Shown: positions 14,269 through 22,534 of the stretch, one piece after another
Position numbering within the stretch: the first letter of the stretch is position 1
Layout: each line of letters begins with the position of its first letter
Source: Clostridiaceae bacterium UBA6085
GTDB lineage: Bacteria; Bacillota; Clostridia; Clostridiales; Clostridiaceae
Reading direction: 5' to 3'
DNA: 24,715 bases
Assembly: GCA_002428605.1 (NCBI GenBank)
Contig: DIXH01000039.1
Location: 1 to 24,715 of the forward strand
Translations under genes and position numbers: made by a program
The notes under the pieces: model-generated
What the model saw: only the letters and a program-made list of their open reading frames with translations
What the model was told of the DNA's origin: nothing
The model's database searches: none

Positions 14269-14691
14269 ATGATGGACATCAATGAAATCATGAAGACGAT
14301 CCCCCACAGGCAGCCATTCCTCCTCATCGACAGGGTCGACGAGGTCAGGCCTGGCGAATACTGCAGGGCCATAAAGAACGTGACCATGAATGAGGACTTC
14401 TTCAGGGGACACTATCCGGAGCATCCGGTGATGCCAGGAGTGCTGATTGTTGAAGCCATGGCCCAGACCGGTGCTGTGGGAATACTTTCAATGGAATCAA
14501 TGAAAGGGAAAATGCCTTTCTTCGCCGGACTTGACAAGGTCAAGTTCAGGAAGCAGGTAAGGCCTGGAGATACTCTTACCCTTGAGGTAAACATCACAAA
14601 GCTGAAAAGCACATTCGGAAAAGGTACAGGCAAGGCTTTCGTCAATGGCGAGGTAGTCTGTGAAGGAGAACTGCTTTTCGTACTAGGATAG
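14269..14691 (+). CDS. fabZ: 3-hydroxyacyl-ACP dehydratase (FabZ)
   Basis: HotDog-fold dehydratase converting 3-hydroxyacyl-ACP to trans-2-enoyl-ACP, 140 aa. The catalytic His is in FFRGHYPEHPVMPG and the Glu in VLIVEAMAQ. The first of two near-adjacent ATGs (14269) has AGGAGG eight bases upstream, inside the end of accB. Placement between accB and accC is the standard Firmicute arrangement. Confidence 0.96.
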   Translation: MMDINEIMKTIPHRQPFLLIDRVDEVRPGEYCRAIKNVTMNEDFFRGHYPEHPVMPGVLIVEAMAQTGAVGILSMESMKGKMPFFAGLDKVKFRKQVRPGDTLTLEVNITKLKSTFGKGTGKAFVNGEVVCEGELLFVLG

Positions 14692-14703
14692 GTGATTAAC
14701 ACT

Positions 14704-16047
14704 ATGAACAAACTACTTATCGCCAACAGGGGCGAAATAGCTCTCAGGATACTGAGGGCGGCGAGAGAAATGGGAATAGCCACGGTAGCCGTTCATTCAG
14801 AGGCTGACAGGGAGTCGCTCCATGTCAAGCTTGCTGATGAATCGTACTGCATAGGCAAGAACTACTCGAAGGACAGCTACCTCAATATGGAGAACATCCT
14901 TTCCGTTGCGGTCCTGACCGGAGCGAACCTCATACATCCAGGATACGGGTTCCTCTCGGAGAATCCCCTGTTTGCAAGGCTCTGCAATGAATGCGGCATA
15001 ACCTTCGTCGGGCCGTCCGAAAGGACCATATCCCTGATGGGTGACAAGTCCATGGCGAAGGCAACCGCAAAAAAAGCCGGAGTTCCGGTAGTCCCGGGAT
15101 CTGACGGTGATGTTGCAAGCTACGAGGAGGCCGAGGCCATTGTAGAAGGCATGGGATATCCCGTGCTCGTCAAGGCATCTTCCGGAGGCGGCGGCAAGGG
15201 CATAAGGATCGTCACCAGACGTGAAGAGCTGAAGGATGCCATGATGTCTGCCAAGAAGGAAGCCATGGTCAATTTCGGCGAAGACGGAGTATACATAGAG
15301 AAGTTCATAAAGAGCCCCAGGCATATAGAGTTCCAGATCCTACGCGACAGCTTCGGGAATACTGTACATCTGGGTGAAAGGGACTGCTCCCTTCAGAGAA
15401 GGAAGCAGAAGGTCCTCGAAGAGACTCCATCGCCTGCACTTTCAGCTGATCTCAGGACCAGGATGGGTGAAGCCGCGATAGCCTGCGCAGTAGCCTCGGA
15501 TTATCTTGGAGCTGGAACAGTAGAGTTCCTTTTAGGCTCAGACGACGAATTCTACTTCATGGAGATGAATACAAGGATCCAGGTCGAGCATCCGGTCACT
15601 GAAATGGTTACTGGTGTAGACCTGATCAAGGAGCAGATAAGGATCGCACTAGGCGAAGCCCTTTCGATAAGCAGCGGTTCAGTGGAATTCAAGGGACATG
15701 CCATAGAATGCAGGATAAATGCCGAAGACCCATGGAACAACTTCGCTCCATGCCCCGGAAAGCTCACATTCGTCCACTTTCCTTCCGGCAACGGGGTGAG
15801 GGTAGACAGTGGAGTCTACAGCGGCTTCACGATCCCTCCTTTCTACGACTCTATGGTGGCAAAGCTCATAGTCCATGGCAAGGACAGGGATGACGCCATC
15901 ATGAAGATGAAGAGCGCACTTGACGAGCTGACTATTGAAGGCATCAAGACCAATGTGGAATACCAGGAGAGGATTCTGAGAAGCGACTTCTTCATTTCAG
16001 GCGAATACCACACTGCGACCCTTGACGAAATTAGGTGGGATGACTGA
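14704..16047 (+). CDS. accC: Biotin carboxylase (AccC)
   Basis: ATP-grasp enzyme that carboxylates biotin on AccB using bicarbonate, 447 aa (normal length). Seen in order: N-terminal MNKLLIANRGEIALRILRA, the Gly-rich ATP loop KASSGGGGKGIRIV, HLGERDCSLQRRKQKVLEE, and the catalytic-site stretch FYFMEMNTRIQVEHPVTEM. The frame is open from a GTG at 14692, but that GTG is part of the ribosome site AGGTGATT serving the ATG at 14704, which also gives the family-typical N-terminus. Its stop TGA shares one base with the accD ATG. Confidence 0.95.
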   Translation: MNKLLIANRGEIALRILRAAREMGIATVAVHSEADRESLHVKLADESYCIGKNYSKDSYLNMENILSVAVLTGANLIHPGYGFLSENPLFARLCNECGITFVGPSERTISLMGDKSMAKATAKKAGVPVVPGSDGDVASYEEAEAIVEGMGYPVLVKASSGGGGKGIRIVTRREELKDAMMSAKKEAMVNFGEDGVYIEKFIKSPRHIEFQILRDSFGNTVHLGERDCSLQRRKQKVLEETPSPALSADLRTRMGEAAIACAVASDYLGAGTVEFLLGSDDEFYFMEMNTRIQVEHPVTEMVTGVDLIKEQIRIALGEALSISSGSVEFKGHAIECRINAEDPWNNFAPCPGKLTFVHFPSGNGVRVDSGVYSGFTIPPFYDSMVAKLIVHGKDRDDAIMKMKSALDELTIEGIKTNVEYQERILRSDFFISGEYHTATLDEIRWDD

Positions 16048-16919
16048 TGGGAATCTTTAAGAAAAACAAGCAGTATTTCACGCTGCCTCCTCAGGAGGAT
16101 ACGGAAAGAAGCGCTGAAGCTTCCGCTTCAGCACCTTCAATCCCTGAAGGCCTGTGGACCAAATGCGTGAAGTGCGAGAAATTCATCATAACTGATGACC
16201 TTGAGAAGAATCACGGAGTCTGCCCGAAATGCGGGGCTTACCACAGGCTCGGGGCTCTTGCCAGGATCAGCCTGGTTACCGACAGCGATACCTTCAGGGA
16301 AATCAATGAGCATATAGTAGGCAACGACCCGCTTGGATTTCCAGGCTATGAGAACAAGCTGGAAAGCTCAAGGAAGAACTCCGGCCTCAAGGAAGCCGTC
16401 ATCACGGGATACGGAAACATTGGCGGCATCAGGACAGCCATAGGTGTCATGGAGCCAGGATTCATGATGGGCTCCATGGGAACTGCGGTAGGCGAGAAGC
16501 TTGCTTCCCTTATAGAGTTCGCCATATTCTACAAGCTTCCGCTCGTAATATTTTCCGCTTCAGGCGGGGCAAGGATGCAGGAGGGTATAATGTCCCTCAT
16601 GCAGATGGCGAAGGTATCGGCAGTGCTGAAGAGGCATTCGGATGAGGGTCTTCTGTACGTATCGGTCCCGACGGACCCGACCACAGGCGGAGTGACTGCG
16701 TCATTCGCGATGCTCGGCGACATAATAATCGCTGAACCAGGAACGCTCATAGGCTTCGCAGGCAGAAGGGTAATAGAGGGAACCATAAGGCAGAAGCTTC
16801 CGGAGGATTTCCAGAGCGCCGAGTTCCTGCTGGAGCACGGATTCCTTGATGCGATAGTAAAGCGTGAGGACCTGAAGGATTACCTTCACAGGCTGCTCAT
16901 GATACACAGGAGAAATTAG
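16047..16919 (+). CDS. accD: Acetyl-CoA carboxylase carboxyltransferase beta subunit (AccD)
   Basis: Transfers the carboxyl group from biotin to acetyl-CoA together with AccA, 290 aa. It has the hallmark N-terminal zinc finger CVKC...CPKC (about residues 40-62) followed by the crotonase-fold carboxyltransferase core (SASGGARMQEG, PTTGGVTASFAMLGD, FAGRRVIEGT). Residues 15-35 are a Ser/Ala/Glu-rich spacer. AGGTGG lies eight bases before the ATG, and the gene overlaps accC by one base (TGATG). Confidence 0.95.
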   Translation: MGIFKKNKQYFTLPPQEDTERSAEASASAPSIPEGLWTKCVKCEKFIITDDLEKNHGVCPKCGAYHRLGALARISLVTDSDTFREINEHIVGNDPLGFPGYENKLESSRKNSGLKEAVITGYGNIGGIRTAIGVMEPGFMMGSMGTAVGEKLASLIEFAIFYKLPLVIFSASGGARMQEGIMSLMQMAKVSAVLKRHSDEGLLYVSVPTDPTTGGVTASFAMLGDIIIAEPGTLIGFAGRRVIEGTIRQKLPEDFQSAEFLLEHGFLDAIVKREDLKDYLHRLLMIHRRN

Positions 16920-17717
16920 ATGGGTGCATGGGAAAAGGTACAAAAGGCAAGAGACAAGCACAGGCCGCTTCCCCTTGACTTCATAAACGCCATGATAGAT
17001 GGCTTCATGGAATTCAAGGGAGACAGGCTGTTCAAGGAAGACGGAGCTGTAATAGGCGGCGTCGGCTTCTTCATGGGGACTCCGGTTACGGTTGTCGCAA
17101 TCCAGAGAGGAAAGACCCTTGAAGAGAACATAATGAGGAACTTCGGCAATCCCAATCCGGAAGGCTACAGGAAGGCACTGAGGCTCATTAGGCAGGCAGA
17201 GAAGTTCAGGAGGCCTGTCATAATCCTGATTGACACCAAGGGTGCAGGCTGCGCTGTCGAGGCTGAAGAGAGGGGACAGGGAGAAGCTATCGCAAGGTGC
17301 CTTTTTGAAACGGCAACTGTGAAGACCCCTATAATAAGCTTCATAACCGGAGAAGGCGGAAGCGGAGGGGCTCTGGCCCTTGCAGTCGGAGACCAGGTTT
17401 ATATGCTCGAGAATTCGATATATTCCATACTCTCTCCGGAAGGCTTCTCATCCATACTTTACAAGGATGCCTCCAAGGCGAAGGAAGCCAGTGAGATCAT
17501 GAAGATAACCTCCGACGAGCTCCTGAAGCTGAGGGTTATCGAAGGTATAGTACCGGAGTACGGCGGAATCGAAAAGGACTTCAACCTGGTAGTCAGGGAC
17601 ATGTCCGGAATAATAAGGGCCTTCATAGACAAGGCAAGGTCAGAGACAGACGATGCTCTTGTGGAAGCAAGATACAACAGGTTCAGGTCCTTTGGAATCG
17701 GAAAATGGGATGCATAG
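16920..17717 (+). CDS. accA: Acetyl-CoA carboxylase carboxyltransferase alpha subunit (AccA)
   Basis: Partner of AccD, 265 aa, the shorter form common in Firmicutes. Visible motifs include GDRLFKEDGAVIGGVGFF, the RNFGNPNPEGYRKALRLIRQAEKF region, IDTKGAGCAVEAEERGQGEAIA and the GEGGSGGALALAVGD oxyanion/CoA region. The ATG abuts the accD stop (TAG-ATG) with GGAG seven bases upstream. Last gene of the operon; the final codons GKWDA are part of a 12-base repeat shared with the following terminator. Confidence 0.95.
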   Translation: MGAWEKVQKARDKHRPLPLDFINAMIDGFMEFKGDRLFKEDGAVIGGVGFFMGTPVTVVAIQRGKTLEENIMRNFGNPNPEGYRKALRLIRQAEKFRRPVIILIDTKGAGCAVEAEERGQGEAIARCLFETATVKTPIISFITGEGGSGGALALAVGDQVYMLENSIYSILSPEGFSSILYKDASKAKEASEIMKITSDELLKLRVIEGIVPEYGGIEKDFNLVVRDMSGIIRAFIDKARSETDDALVEARYNRFRSFGIGKWDA

Positions 17718-17724
17718 GAATCCA

Positions 17725-17750
17725 AAATGGGATGCCCTGGCGTCCCATTT
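17725..17750 (+). terminator. Terminator hairpin of the fab-acc operon
   Basis: AAATGGGATGCC (17725-17736) pairs with GGCGTCCCATTT (17739-17750) with one G-U. Downstream sequence is CCAGTTTATGG, so the T tract is poor. The left arm repeats the end of accA (AAAATGGGATGC at 17702-17713 and 17724-17735). Confidence 0.65.
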
Positions 17751-17825
17751 CCAGTTTATGGATTCGCTTATTCAAGCCTCAACAAATGCCTATGATCATG
17801 TGTTCAGCCTGAAAGTAAAATAGTG

Positions 17826-17854
17826 TTGGAAATATCTATGGATTGGGATATAAT
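17826..17854 (+). promoter_or_regulatory. Sigma-A promoter of rimO-plsY
   Basis: -35 TTGGAA (17826-17831), a 17-base spacer and a perfect -10 TATAAT (17849-17854), about 46 bases before the rimO start codon. Confidence 0.75.
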
Positions 17855-17899
17855 AATTTGGTTGAATACAATTTGGTTTACCCTTTGGAGGAATGATTT

Positions 17900-19231
17900 T
17901 TGAACAAATACAAGATAGGTCTAGTGAGCCTCGGCTGCGACAAGAACAGGATAGACTCTGAAATTATGCTGGGAATGCTCAGGGACAAATATATCCTCAC
18001 CGAGGATCCGTCTGAGGCTGAGATCATAATAGTCAACACGTGCGGATTCATCGAAAGCTCGAAGCAGGAATCGATCGATACCATACTTGAGATGGCTGAA
18101 TACAAGAAGTCCCATAGCTGCAAGCTGCTTATGGCAACCGGATGCCTGACCCAGAGATATGGAGAGGAGCTCCTTACACTAATGCCCGAGCTTGATGTCA
18201 TCCTTGGAGTCAACAATTACGGCTTTCTTGACACCTATGTTGAGAAGTTCATAAATACCAGAGAGAAGATCATGATGCTCGATTATTCGGATCAAGGCAT
18301 CAACGAAGGTGAAAGGGTCATAACCACGGGCTTCGGCCAGACTGCGTATCTCAGGATCTCCGAAGGCTGCAGCAACTTCTGCACTTACTGCATAATCCCG
18401 AAGATCAGGGGTAAGTACAGGAGCAGGGAAATGGACCATATCCTGAAAGAAGCTGCAGTACTCGCAGAAAGCGGCACCACTGAGCTTATACTTGTGGCTC
18501 AGGATACAACAAGATACGGCACCGACATATATGGAAAGAAAACACTGCCTGAACTCCTACGAAGGCTCAGGGAGATCGAAGGCATCAAGTGGATCAGGGT
18601 CCTGTACCTTTATCCCGAAGAGTTCGATGACGAGCTCATATATGAGCTGAGGGACAATGAAAAGGTAGTGAAGTACCTTGACCTGCCGATCCAGCACATA
18701 TCCGATTCTGTGCTCAAGAGGATGGCAAGAAGGACGACCAGGAAGACCATCACTGAGCTGATCACTAAGCTAAGGAAAGAAATACCCGAAATAGTCCTGA
18801 GGACATCACTCATTGTCGGGTTCCCTCAGGAAACCGATGAGGAATTCCAGGAGCTTGTAGATTTCGTTGAGGATGTCAAATTCGACAAACTGGGCGTATT
18901 CACTTATTCCAAGGAGGAAGGAACTCCTGCTGCACTGATGAAAAGCCAGATAAAGAAGGCCGTAAAGGATCAGAGAAGAGACATAATAATGTCACTTCAG
19001 CAGGGCATATCCAAAGCTGCCAACAGCCAGAAGGTCGGCAGGGTATATGATGTGCTTGTAGAAGGTCTGGACGAGAACGGATGGTATGGAAGGACAGCTG
19101 AGATGGCTCCTGAAATCGACGGACTTGTCTATATCGAGACAGATGAAGAGCTCATCGCCGGATCTTATGTCAGGACAAGGATAACTGAAGCAACAGAATA
19201 TGACCTCTATGGTGAAATTGAAGTCCTATAA
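17900..19231 (+). CDS. rimO: Ribosomal protein S12 methylthiotransferase RimO
   Basis: Radical-SAM enzyme adding a methylthio group to an Asp of ribosomal protein S12, 443 aa. The N-terminal UPF0004 domain has Cys13, Cys48 and Cys82 for one [4Fe-4S] cluster; the radical-SAM motif CSNFCTYC (Cys157, 161, 164) holds the second; a C-terminal TRAM-like domain covers about 375-443. SLGCDKNRIDSE and the spacing of the cysteines favour RimO over MiaB. The start codon is TTG with GGAGG eight bases before it and no in-frame ATG nearby. plsY follows closely downstream. Confidence 0.94.
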   Translation: MNKYKIGLVSLGCDKNRIDSEIMLGMLRDKYILTEDPSEAEIIIVNTCGFIESSKQESIDTILEMAEYKKSHSCKLLMATGCLTQRYGEELLTLMPELDVILGVNNYGFLDTYVEKFINTREKIMMLDYSDQGINEGERVITTGFGQTAYLRISEGCSNFCTYCIIPKIRGKYRSREMDHILKEAAVLAESGTTELILVAQDTTRYGTDIYGKKTLPELLRRLREIEGIKWIRVLYLYPEEFDDELIYELRDNEKVVKYLDLPIQHISDSVLKRMARRTTRKTITELITKLRKEIPEIVLRTSLIVGFPQETDEEFQELVDFVEDVKFDKLGVFTYSKEEGTPAALMKSQIKKAVKDQRRDIIMSLQQGISKAANSQKVGRVYDVLVEGLDENGWYGRTAEMAPEIDGLVYIETDEELIAGSYVRTRITEATEYDLYGEIEVL

Positions 19232-19255
19232 TATAATATGCGAGGGGTGCTTTCC

Positions 19256-19882
19256 TTGAATTATGCGGTAATAATACTCATAGGCTACCTTTTCGGTAAC
19301 GTTCAGTCAGCTTACATACTTGGCAGGGTTTTCAAGAAAGTGGACATAAGGGAACTTGGCTTCGGTAATTCGGGGGCATCCAATGCTGCAGTCTCCTTCG
19401 GCTGGAGCTGGGGTGTGGCTGTTGCGCTTTTTGACATTGCCAAGGCTGTCCTTTCAGTCATGATCGTTAGAAGCCTCATGGCGACAGGGTTTGTTGAGCA
19501 AGGATATTTTCCCATGTACCTTAACGGAGCTGCTGTGATACTTGGTCATGACTTCCCGTTCTTCATGAAATTCAAGGGAGGCAAAGGCACCGCATCATAT
19601 GCCGGCATGCTTCTTGGAATTGATCCGCTACTGGGCCTGGCAGGAATTCTCCTGACAACCTTAGTCACTGTAGTTACAGACCATATCGCAATTGGAACAC
19701 TTGTCCTTACAACTTCTGCCCTCATGTGTTCTGTGGTACTTGGTCATGGACTTCCAAGCGTACTTATAATGTTTCTTCTCTGGTGCATCAGCACCTGGAA
19801 GCACATCCCGAACATCAAGAGGATCATGGCAGGAACAGAACATGGCCTGAGACATGCCGTTAACAAGCACAAGAAGAAATAA
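19256..19882 (+). CDS. plsY: Acyl-phosphate:glycerol-3-phosphate acyltransferase PlsY
   Basis: Membrane enzyme that makes lysophosphatidic acid from acyl phosphate and glycerol-3-phosphate, the entry step of phospholipid synthesis. About 208 aa with several hydrophobic segments, starting NYAVIILIGYLFGNVQSAYILG. Catalytic motifs: GFGNSGASNA and GHDFPFFMKFKGGKGTAS. An in-frame ATG at 19238 has no ribosome site and overlaps GAGGGG (19242-19247), which lies eight bases before a TTG at 19256; TTG is therefore preferred, though the ATG cannot be excluded. Probably co-transcribed with rimO. It uses the products of the fab operon upstream. Confidence 0.92.
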   Translation: MNYAVIILIGYLFGNVQSAYILGRVFKKVDIRELGFGNSGASNAAVSFGWSWGVAVALFDIAKAVLSVMIVRSLMATGFVEQGYFPMYLNGAAVILGHDFPFFMKFKGGKGTASYAGMLLGIDPLLGLAGILLTTLVTVVTDHIAIGTLVLTTSALMCSVVLGHGLPSVLIMFLLWCISTWKHIPNIKRIMAGTEHGLRHAVNKHKKK

Positions 19883-19895
19883 TATGCGCATTTTG

Positions 19896-19927
19896 AAGAA
19901 GCACCCTCAATGAGGATGCTTCTTTTT
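19896..19927 (+). terminator. Terminator after plsY, between convergent plsY and ndk
   Basis: AAGAAGCA-C-CCTC pairs with GAGG-A-TGCTTCTT around an AAT loop with one C-A mismatch, followed by TTTTT-type sequence to 19927. It lies between two convergent genes and could also stop ndk transcription, although the T tract is better on the + strand. Confidence 0.8.
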
Positions 19928-19934
19928 AAAATAA

Positions 19935-20351
19935 CTATAAGTCCTTTTTTTCTGGTCCGAACCATACTTCCGCTTCGCGCTTTGCGCTTTCCGGGCTGTC
20001 AGAAGCATGCACTGTGTTTTCTGACATGCTTAATCCGTAAAGTGCCCGGACGGTTCCTTCCGCGGCCTGCCTGGGGTCAGTCTTCCCGTTTATCTCCCTC
20101 ACCATTGAAATGGCAGCTTCACCTTCAAGGACCAATGCAACAAGAGGGGACCTTGTGATATAGCTTATGAGATTATCATAGTAGGGTCTTCCGAAGTGCT
20201 CCTTATAGTGCTCCTCAGCCTCCCTTCTCTCTGCATGGACCATCCTGAGCGACCTGACCTTAAGTCCGTTCTTCTCGTAAAGGGCGATGATGTTTCCGAT
20301 AAGGTTTCGCTCCACCGCATCGGGTTTGATGAGCACCAGTGTCTTCTCCAT
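19935..20351 (-). CDS. ndk: Nucleoside diphosphate kinase
   Basis: Transfers the gamma-phosphate from ATP to other NDPs, 138 aa. The N-terminus EKTLVLIKPDAVERNLIG is diagnostic, and the phospho-accepting His115 lies in NTVHASDSPESAKREAEVWF (Ala where many bacterial enzymes have Gly in HGSDS). The ATG at 20351 has GGAG nine bases upstream; the TTG at 20366 extends the frame but lies over that ribosome site. Single gene, convergent with plsY. Confidence 0.95.
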   Translation of the reverse strand: MEKTLVLIKPDAVERNLIGNIIALYEKNGLKVRSLRMVHAERREAEEHYKEHFGRPYYDNLISYITRSPLVALVLEGEAAISMVREINGKTDPRQAAEGTVRALYGLSMSENTVHASDSPESAKREAEVWFGPEKKDL

Positions 20352-20410
20352 ATGCGTCAACTCCAAATCTCAAGTATTTCCTGCAGCTGTGACTGCAAGC
20401 ATGTAAAACG

Positions 20411-20439
20411 ATTGTACCACATGAGTATAAGGAGTCCAA
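20411..20439 (-). promoter_or_regulatory. Extended -10 promoter of ndk
   Basis: Minus strand: -35 TTGGAC (20434-20439), a 17-base spacer ending in TGG, and -10 TACAAT (20411-20416). The TGN before the -10 makes it an extended -10 promoter, which compensates for the moderate -35. Confidence 0.7.
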
Positions 20440-20505
20440 GGACAATTGGTCCATACATCTGCGGTCAAAATCTGACAATTGCTGAATAAGCTAAAATTGG
20501 GGTAG

Positions 20506-20517
20506 TGCAATTTTGCA
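20506..20517. promoter_or_regulatory. Dyad TGCAATTTTGCA, candidate site of the sigma-54 activator
   Basis: A 12-base TGCA-N4-TGCA dyad about 210 bases upstream of the activator gene. Two near-identical copies occur downstream of that gene (22457-22468, 22475-22486). A possible extended -10, TGTGATAAT with -10 GATAAT at 20528-20533, lies just downstream, so the site could mediate autoregulation. The rest of 20440-20727 shows no other gene or strong site. Confidence 0.45.
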
Positions 20518-20727
20518 TTGGATATGTGATAATTCTGTTGAGAATAGTTGATTTTGATACAGAAATTTGCTTTTTATCTAAATATACGAGAAGCAGTGTT
20601 ATGGTTTTAACAATATTAGATTTCCTGCAGGATCAGAACTAAATTCCATAGGAGCAGACAATGTTTGTAGAGCTCATGTCGGAATTGAGGTCTTTCAATT
20701 AGTCAGGAACATAAATGGAGTGATATC

Positions 20728-22437
20728 ATGCAAGATGAAAACCTGGTTGATATAAGGACGGATGACTCCTGGGCCTACATCGAGGTGGATGGCTCAGGAA
20801 TAATAAGGGACTTCAATGAGAAGTCAGAAAGCTATTTCAAGAGCATACAGGCAGGAGCATTGCTGACTGATGTGCTTCCCTGGTTCAGCGCAAGCTGGCT
20901 TAAGGACACCGTCAGGAAGAGGATCGCCAAGACTTCATTCGAGGACAGGTTCCTGCTCCAGTTCGTTAAGAAGGAGAGTGACAGCGTAAAGATCCTCCTT
21001 AATGATATCTTCGAGTACAAGGATGTCATGCAGGCATGGTGCGAGATAGGGGAAAGCCTTATCAAGCTTCAGTCCTTCATCGACGCATATGATGATTCGG
21101 TCATGATAACAAATGGAAAGGGCATAATAAGGGCGTTCAACAACAACTTCAAGAAGGTTTCAGGCCTGGAGAATGTGGAGATCATGAACAGGTCGATCTA
21201 TGACCTTGAGGCTGAAGGCCTCTTCCCTTACTGTCCGGTAATGGAGGTAATAAAGAGCGGGGAGGAACGGGATTCAGTCATAAGGTTCTCCAACGGGACA
21301 GAGGTTATAATGACCTCAAAACCACTCTTCCATGACGGCAGGCTGATAAGGATAACCTCAAACATAAGGAACGTGAACGACCTCAACAGACGTTACGAGG
21401 AACTGTCTGAGAATAGGATAAGGAACAAGAAGAAGTACATTACAAAGCTAAAGCTGAACGAAGCAGTTGAAAAGCTGAATATAGGCCTATATTCAAGCGA
21501 GAAGATGGAATCAGTGATGGAGGTAATTGAAACAGTTGCAGACTATGACCTCCCTCTTCTTCTCACCGGCGAATCCGGAACAGGTAAATCTATGATCGCC
21601 AAATGCATATTCTTAAGCAAGACCAACTGCAAGGGAGGCTTTGTACACATCAACTGCAGCGCCATACCGGAGAACCTCATAGAATCTGAGCTGTTCGGAT
21701 TTGAAAAGGGATCCTTCACCGGAGCCGACAAACCGAAGAAGGGATTGTTCGAAGAAGCTAAGGATGGCGTCATCTTCCTTAATGAGATCGGTGATATGCC
21801 TGTCCAGCTTCAGGCGAAGCTGCTTAACGTTCTGCAGGAAAAGAAGTTTTACAGGGTAGGCGGTACAAAGCCCGTCGAAACCAACGCACAGGTCATCGCC
21901 GCTACGAACCGGGACCTTAAGGACCTTGTATCAAAGGGACTCTTCAGGGAAGACCTCTATTTCAGGCTGAATGTAATACCTATCGAGATACCCGCCCTGA
22001 GGGAGAGGAAGGAGGATATCCCCATACTTGCCAAGAACATGGTCGATGAGCTGAATGCGACGTACGGATGCAGCAAGATCATTGATACCGAAGCGATGAA
22101 CATCCTCAGGGAATACGAGTGGCCCGGCAATATCAGGGAGCTGAGGAACCTTATCGAGAGACTCATACTCCTTTCAAAACACAGCCTGATAACCGTAAAG
22201 GACCTGCCAGAGGAACTAACCACTGCTGCAGGCAGGAAATCCTTCCTGGGGGATCAGGTCAGCAGTAAAGTTGATATTCTTGATTCCGGCAGGAGCCTCA
22301 AGGAGATCATGTCTGTGGTAGAAGCGGAGATAATTGAGCATGCCATCGAAAAGTACGGTTCAATCAGAAAGGCCGCTGCAGAGCTATCTGTAAACGAGTC
22401 AACCATAACAAGAAAGAAGAAGAGATTGAAAGCCTAA
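20728..22437 (+). CDS. PAS-domain sigma-54-dependent transcriptional activator
   Basis: A 569-aa enhancer-binding protein that should activate sigma-54 RNA polymerase. The N-terminus holds two PAS-like segments (about 10-100 and 115-220) that may sense a metabolite. The AAA+ domain follows: Walker A GESGTGKS (281-288), the sigma-54-contacting loop GSFTGA (328-333; Ser for the usual Ala), the Walker B region GVIFLNEIGDM (347-357) and the arginine-finger region FREDLYFRLN. A TyrR/Fis-type HTH is at about 536-566 (GSIRKAAAELSVNESTITRKKKR). Walker B has Asn352 where Asp is standard. GGAGTG precedes the ATG. The next operon has a consensus -24/-12 promoter, its likely target. No receiver domain is present, so control is probably by ligand rather than phosphorylation. 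Confidence 0.93.
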   Translation: MQDENLVDIRTDDSWAYIEVDGSGIIRDFNEKSESYFKSIQAGALLTDVLPWFSASWLKDTVRKRIAKTSFEDRFLLQFVKKESDSVKILLNDIFEYKDVMQAWCEIGESLIKLQSFIDAYDDSVMITNGKGIIRAFNNNFKKVSGLENVEIMNRSIYDLEAEGLFPYCPVMEVIKSGEERDSVIRFSNGTEVIMTSKPLFHDGRLIRITSNIRNVNDLNRRYEELSENRIRNKKKYITKLKLNEAVEKLNIGLYSSEKMESVMEVIETVADYDLPLLLTGESGTGKSMIAKCIFLSKTNCKGGFVHINCSAIPENLIESELFGFEKGSFTGADKPKKGLFEEAKDGVIFLNEIGDMPVQLQAKLLNVLQEKKFYRVGGTKPVETNAQVIAATNRDLKDLVSKGLFREDLYFRLNVIPIEIPALRERKEDIPILAKNMVDELNATYGCSKIIDTEAMNILREYEWPGNIRELRNLIERLILLSKHSLITVKDLPEELTTAAGRKSFLGDQVSSKVDILDSGRSLKEIMSVVEAEIIEHAIEKYGSIRKAAAELSVNESTITRKKKRLKA

Positions 22438-22447
22438 AGGAAATACA

Positions 22448-22499
22448 AATGCCGTGTGCAAAAATGCATGATATTGCAGTTTTGCACACGGCATTTTTT
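22448..22499 (+). terminator. Terminator hairpin of the activator gene, carrying two dyads
   Basis: AAATGCCGTGTGCAAAA (22448-22464) and TTTTGCACACGGCATTT (22480-22496) pair perfectly over 17 bp, followed by T's to 22499. The loop contains TGCA and TGCA, which can pair further. The stem-loop contains both downstream copies of the TGCA-N4-TGCA dyad. Confidence 0.85.
22457..22486. promoter_or_regulatory. Paired candidate upstream activator sites
   Basis: TGCAAAAATGCA (22457-22468; TGCATTTTTGCA on the other strand) and TGCAGTTTTGCA (22475-22486) differ from each other and from the copy at 20506-20517 only at the fifth base. Centres are 18 bp apart and about 145-160 bases upstream of the expected sigma-54 start, a usual distance for enhancer-binding-protein sites. 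Confidence 0.5.
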
Positions 22500-22518
22500 G
22501 TCCAAGTCTGTTTTATTC

Positions 22519-22534
22519 TTGACAAGCTTGTTAA
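22519..22534. repeat. Near-perfect palindrome TTGACAAGCTTGTTAA
   Basis: A 16-base inverted repeat with one mismatched pair, centred about 98 bases upstream of the expected sigma-54 start. It is an alternative upstream activator site. It starts with a perfect TTGACA, but no -10 lies at the right distance. Confidence 0.35.

Noticed and set aside
20550..20570. TTGATACAGAAATTTGCT as a sigma-54 promoter for the activator gene
   Set aside because: It lacks the invariant GG at -24 and the GA-GC spacing is one base too long.
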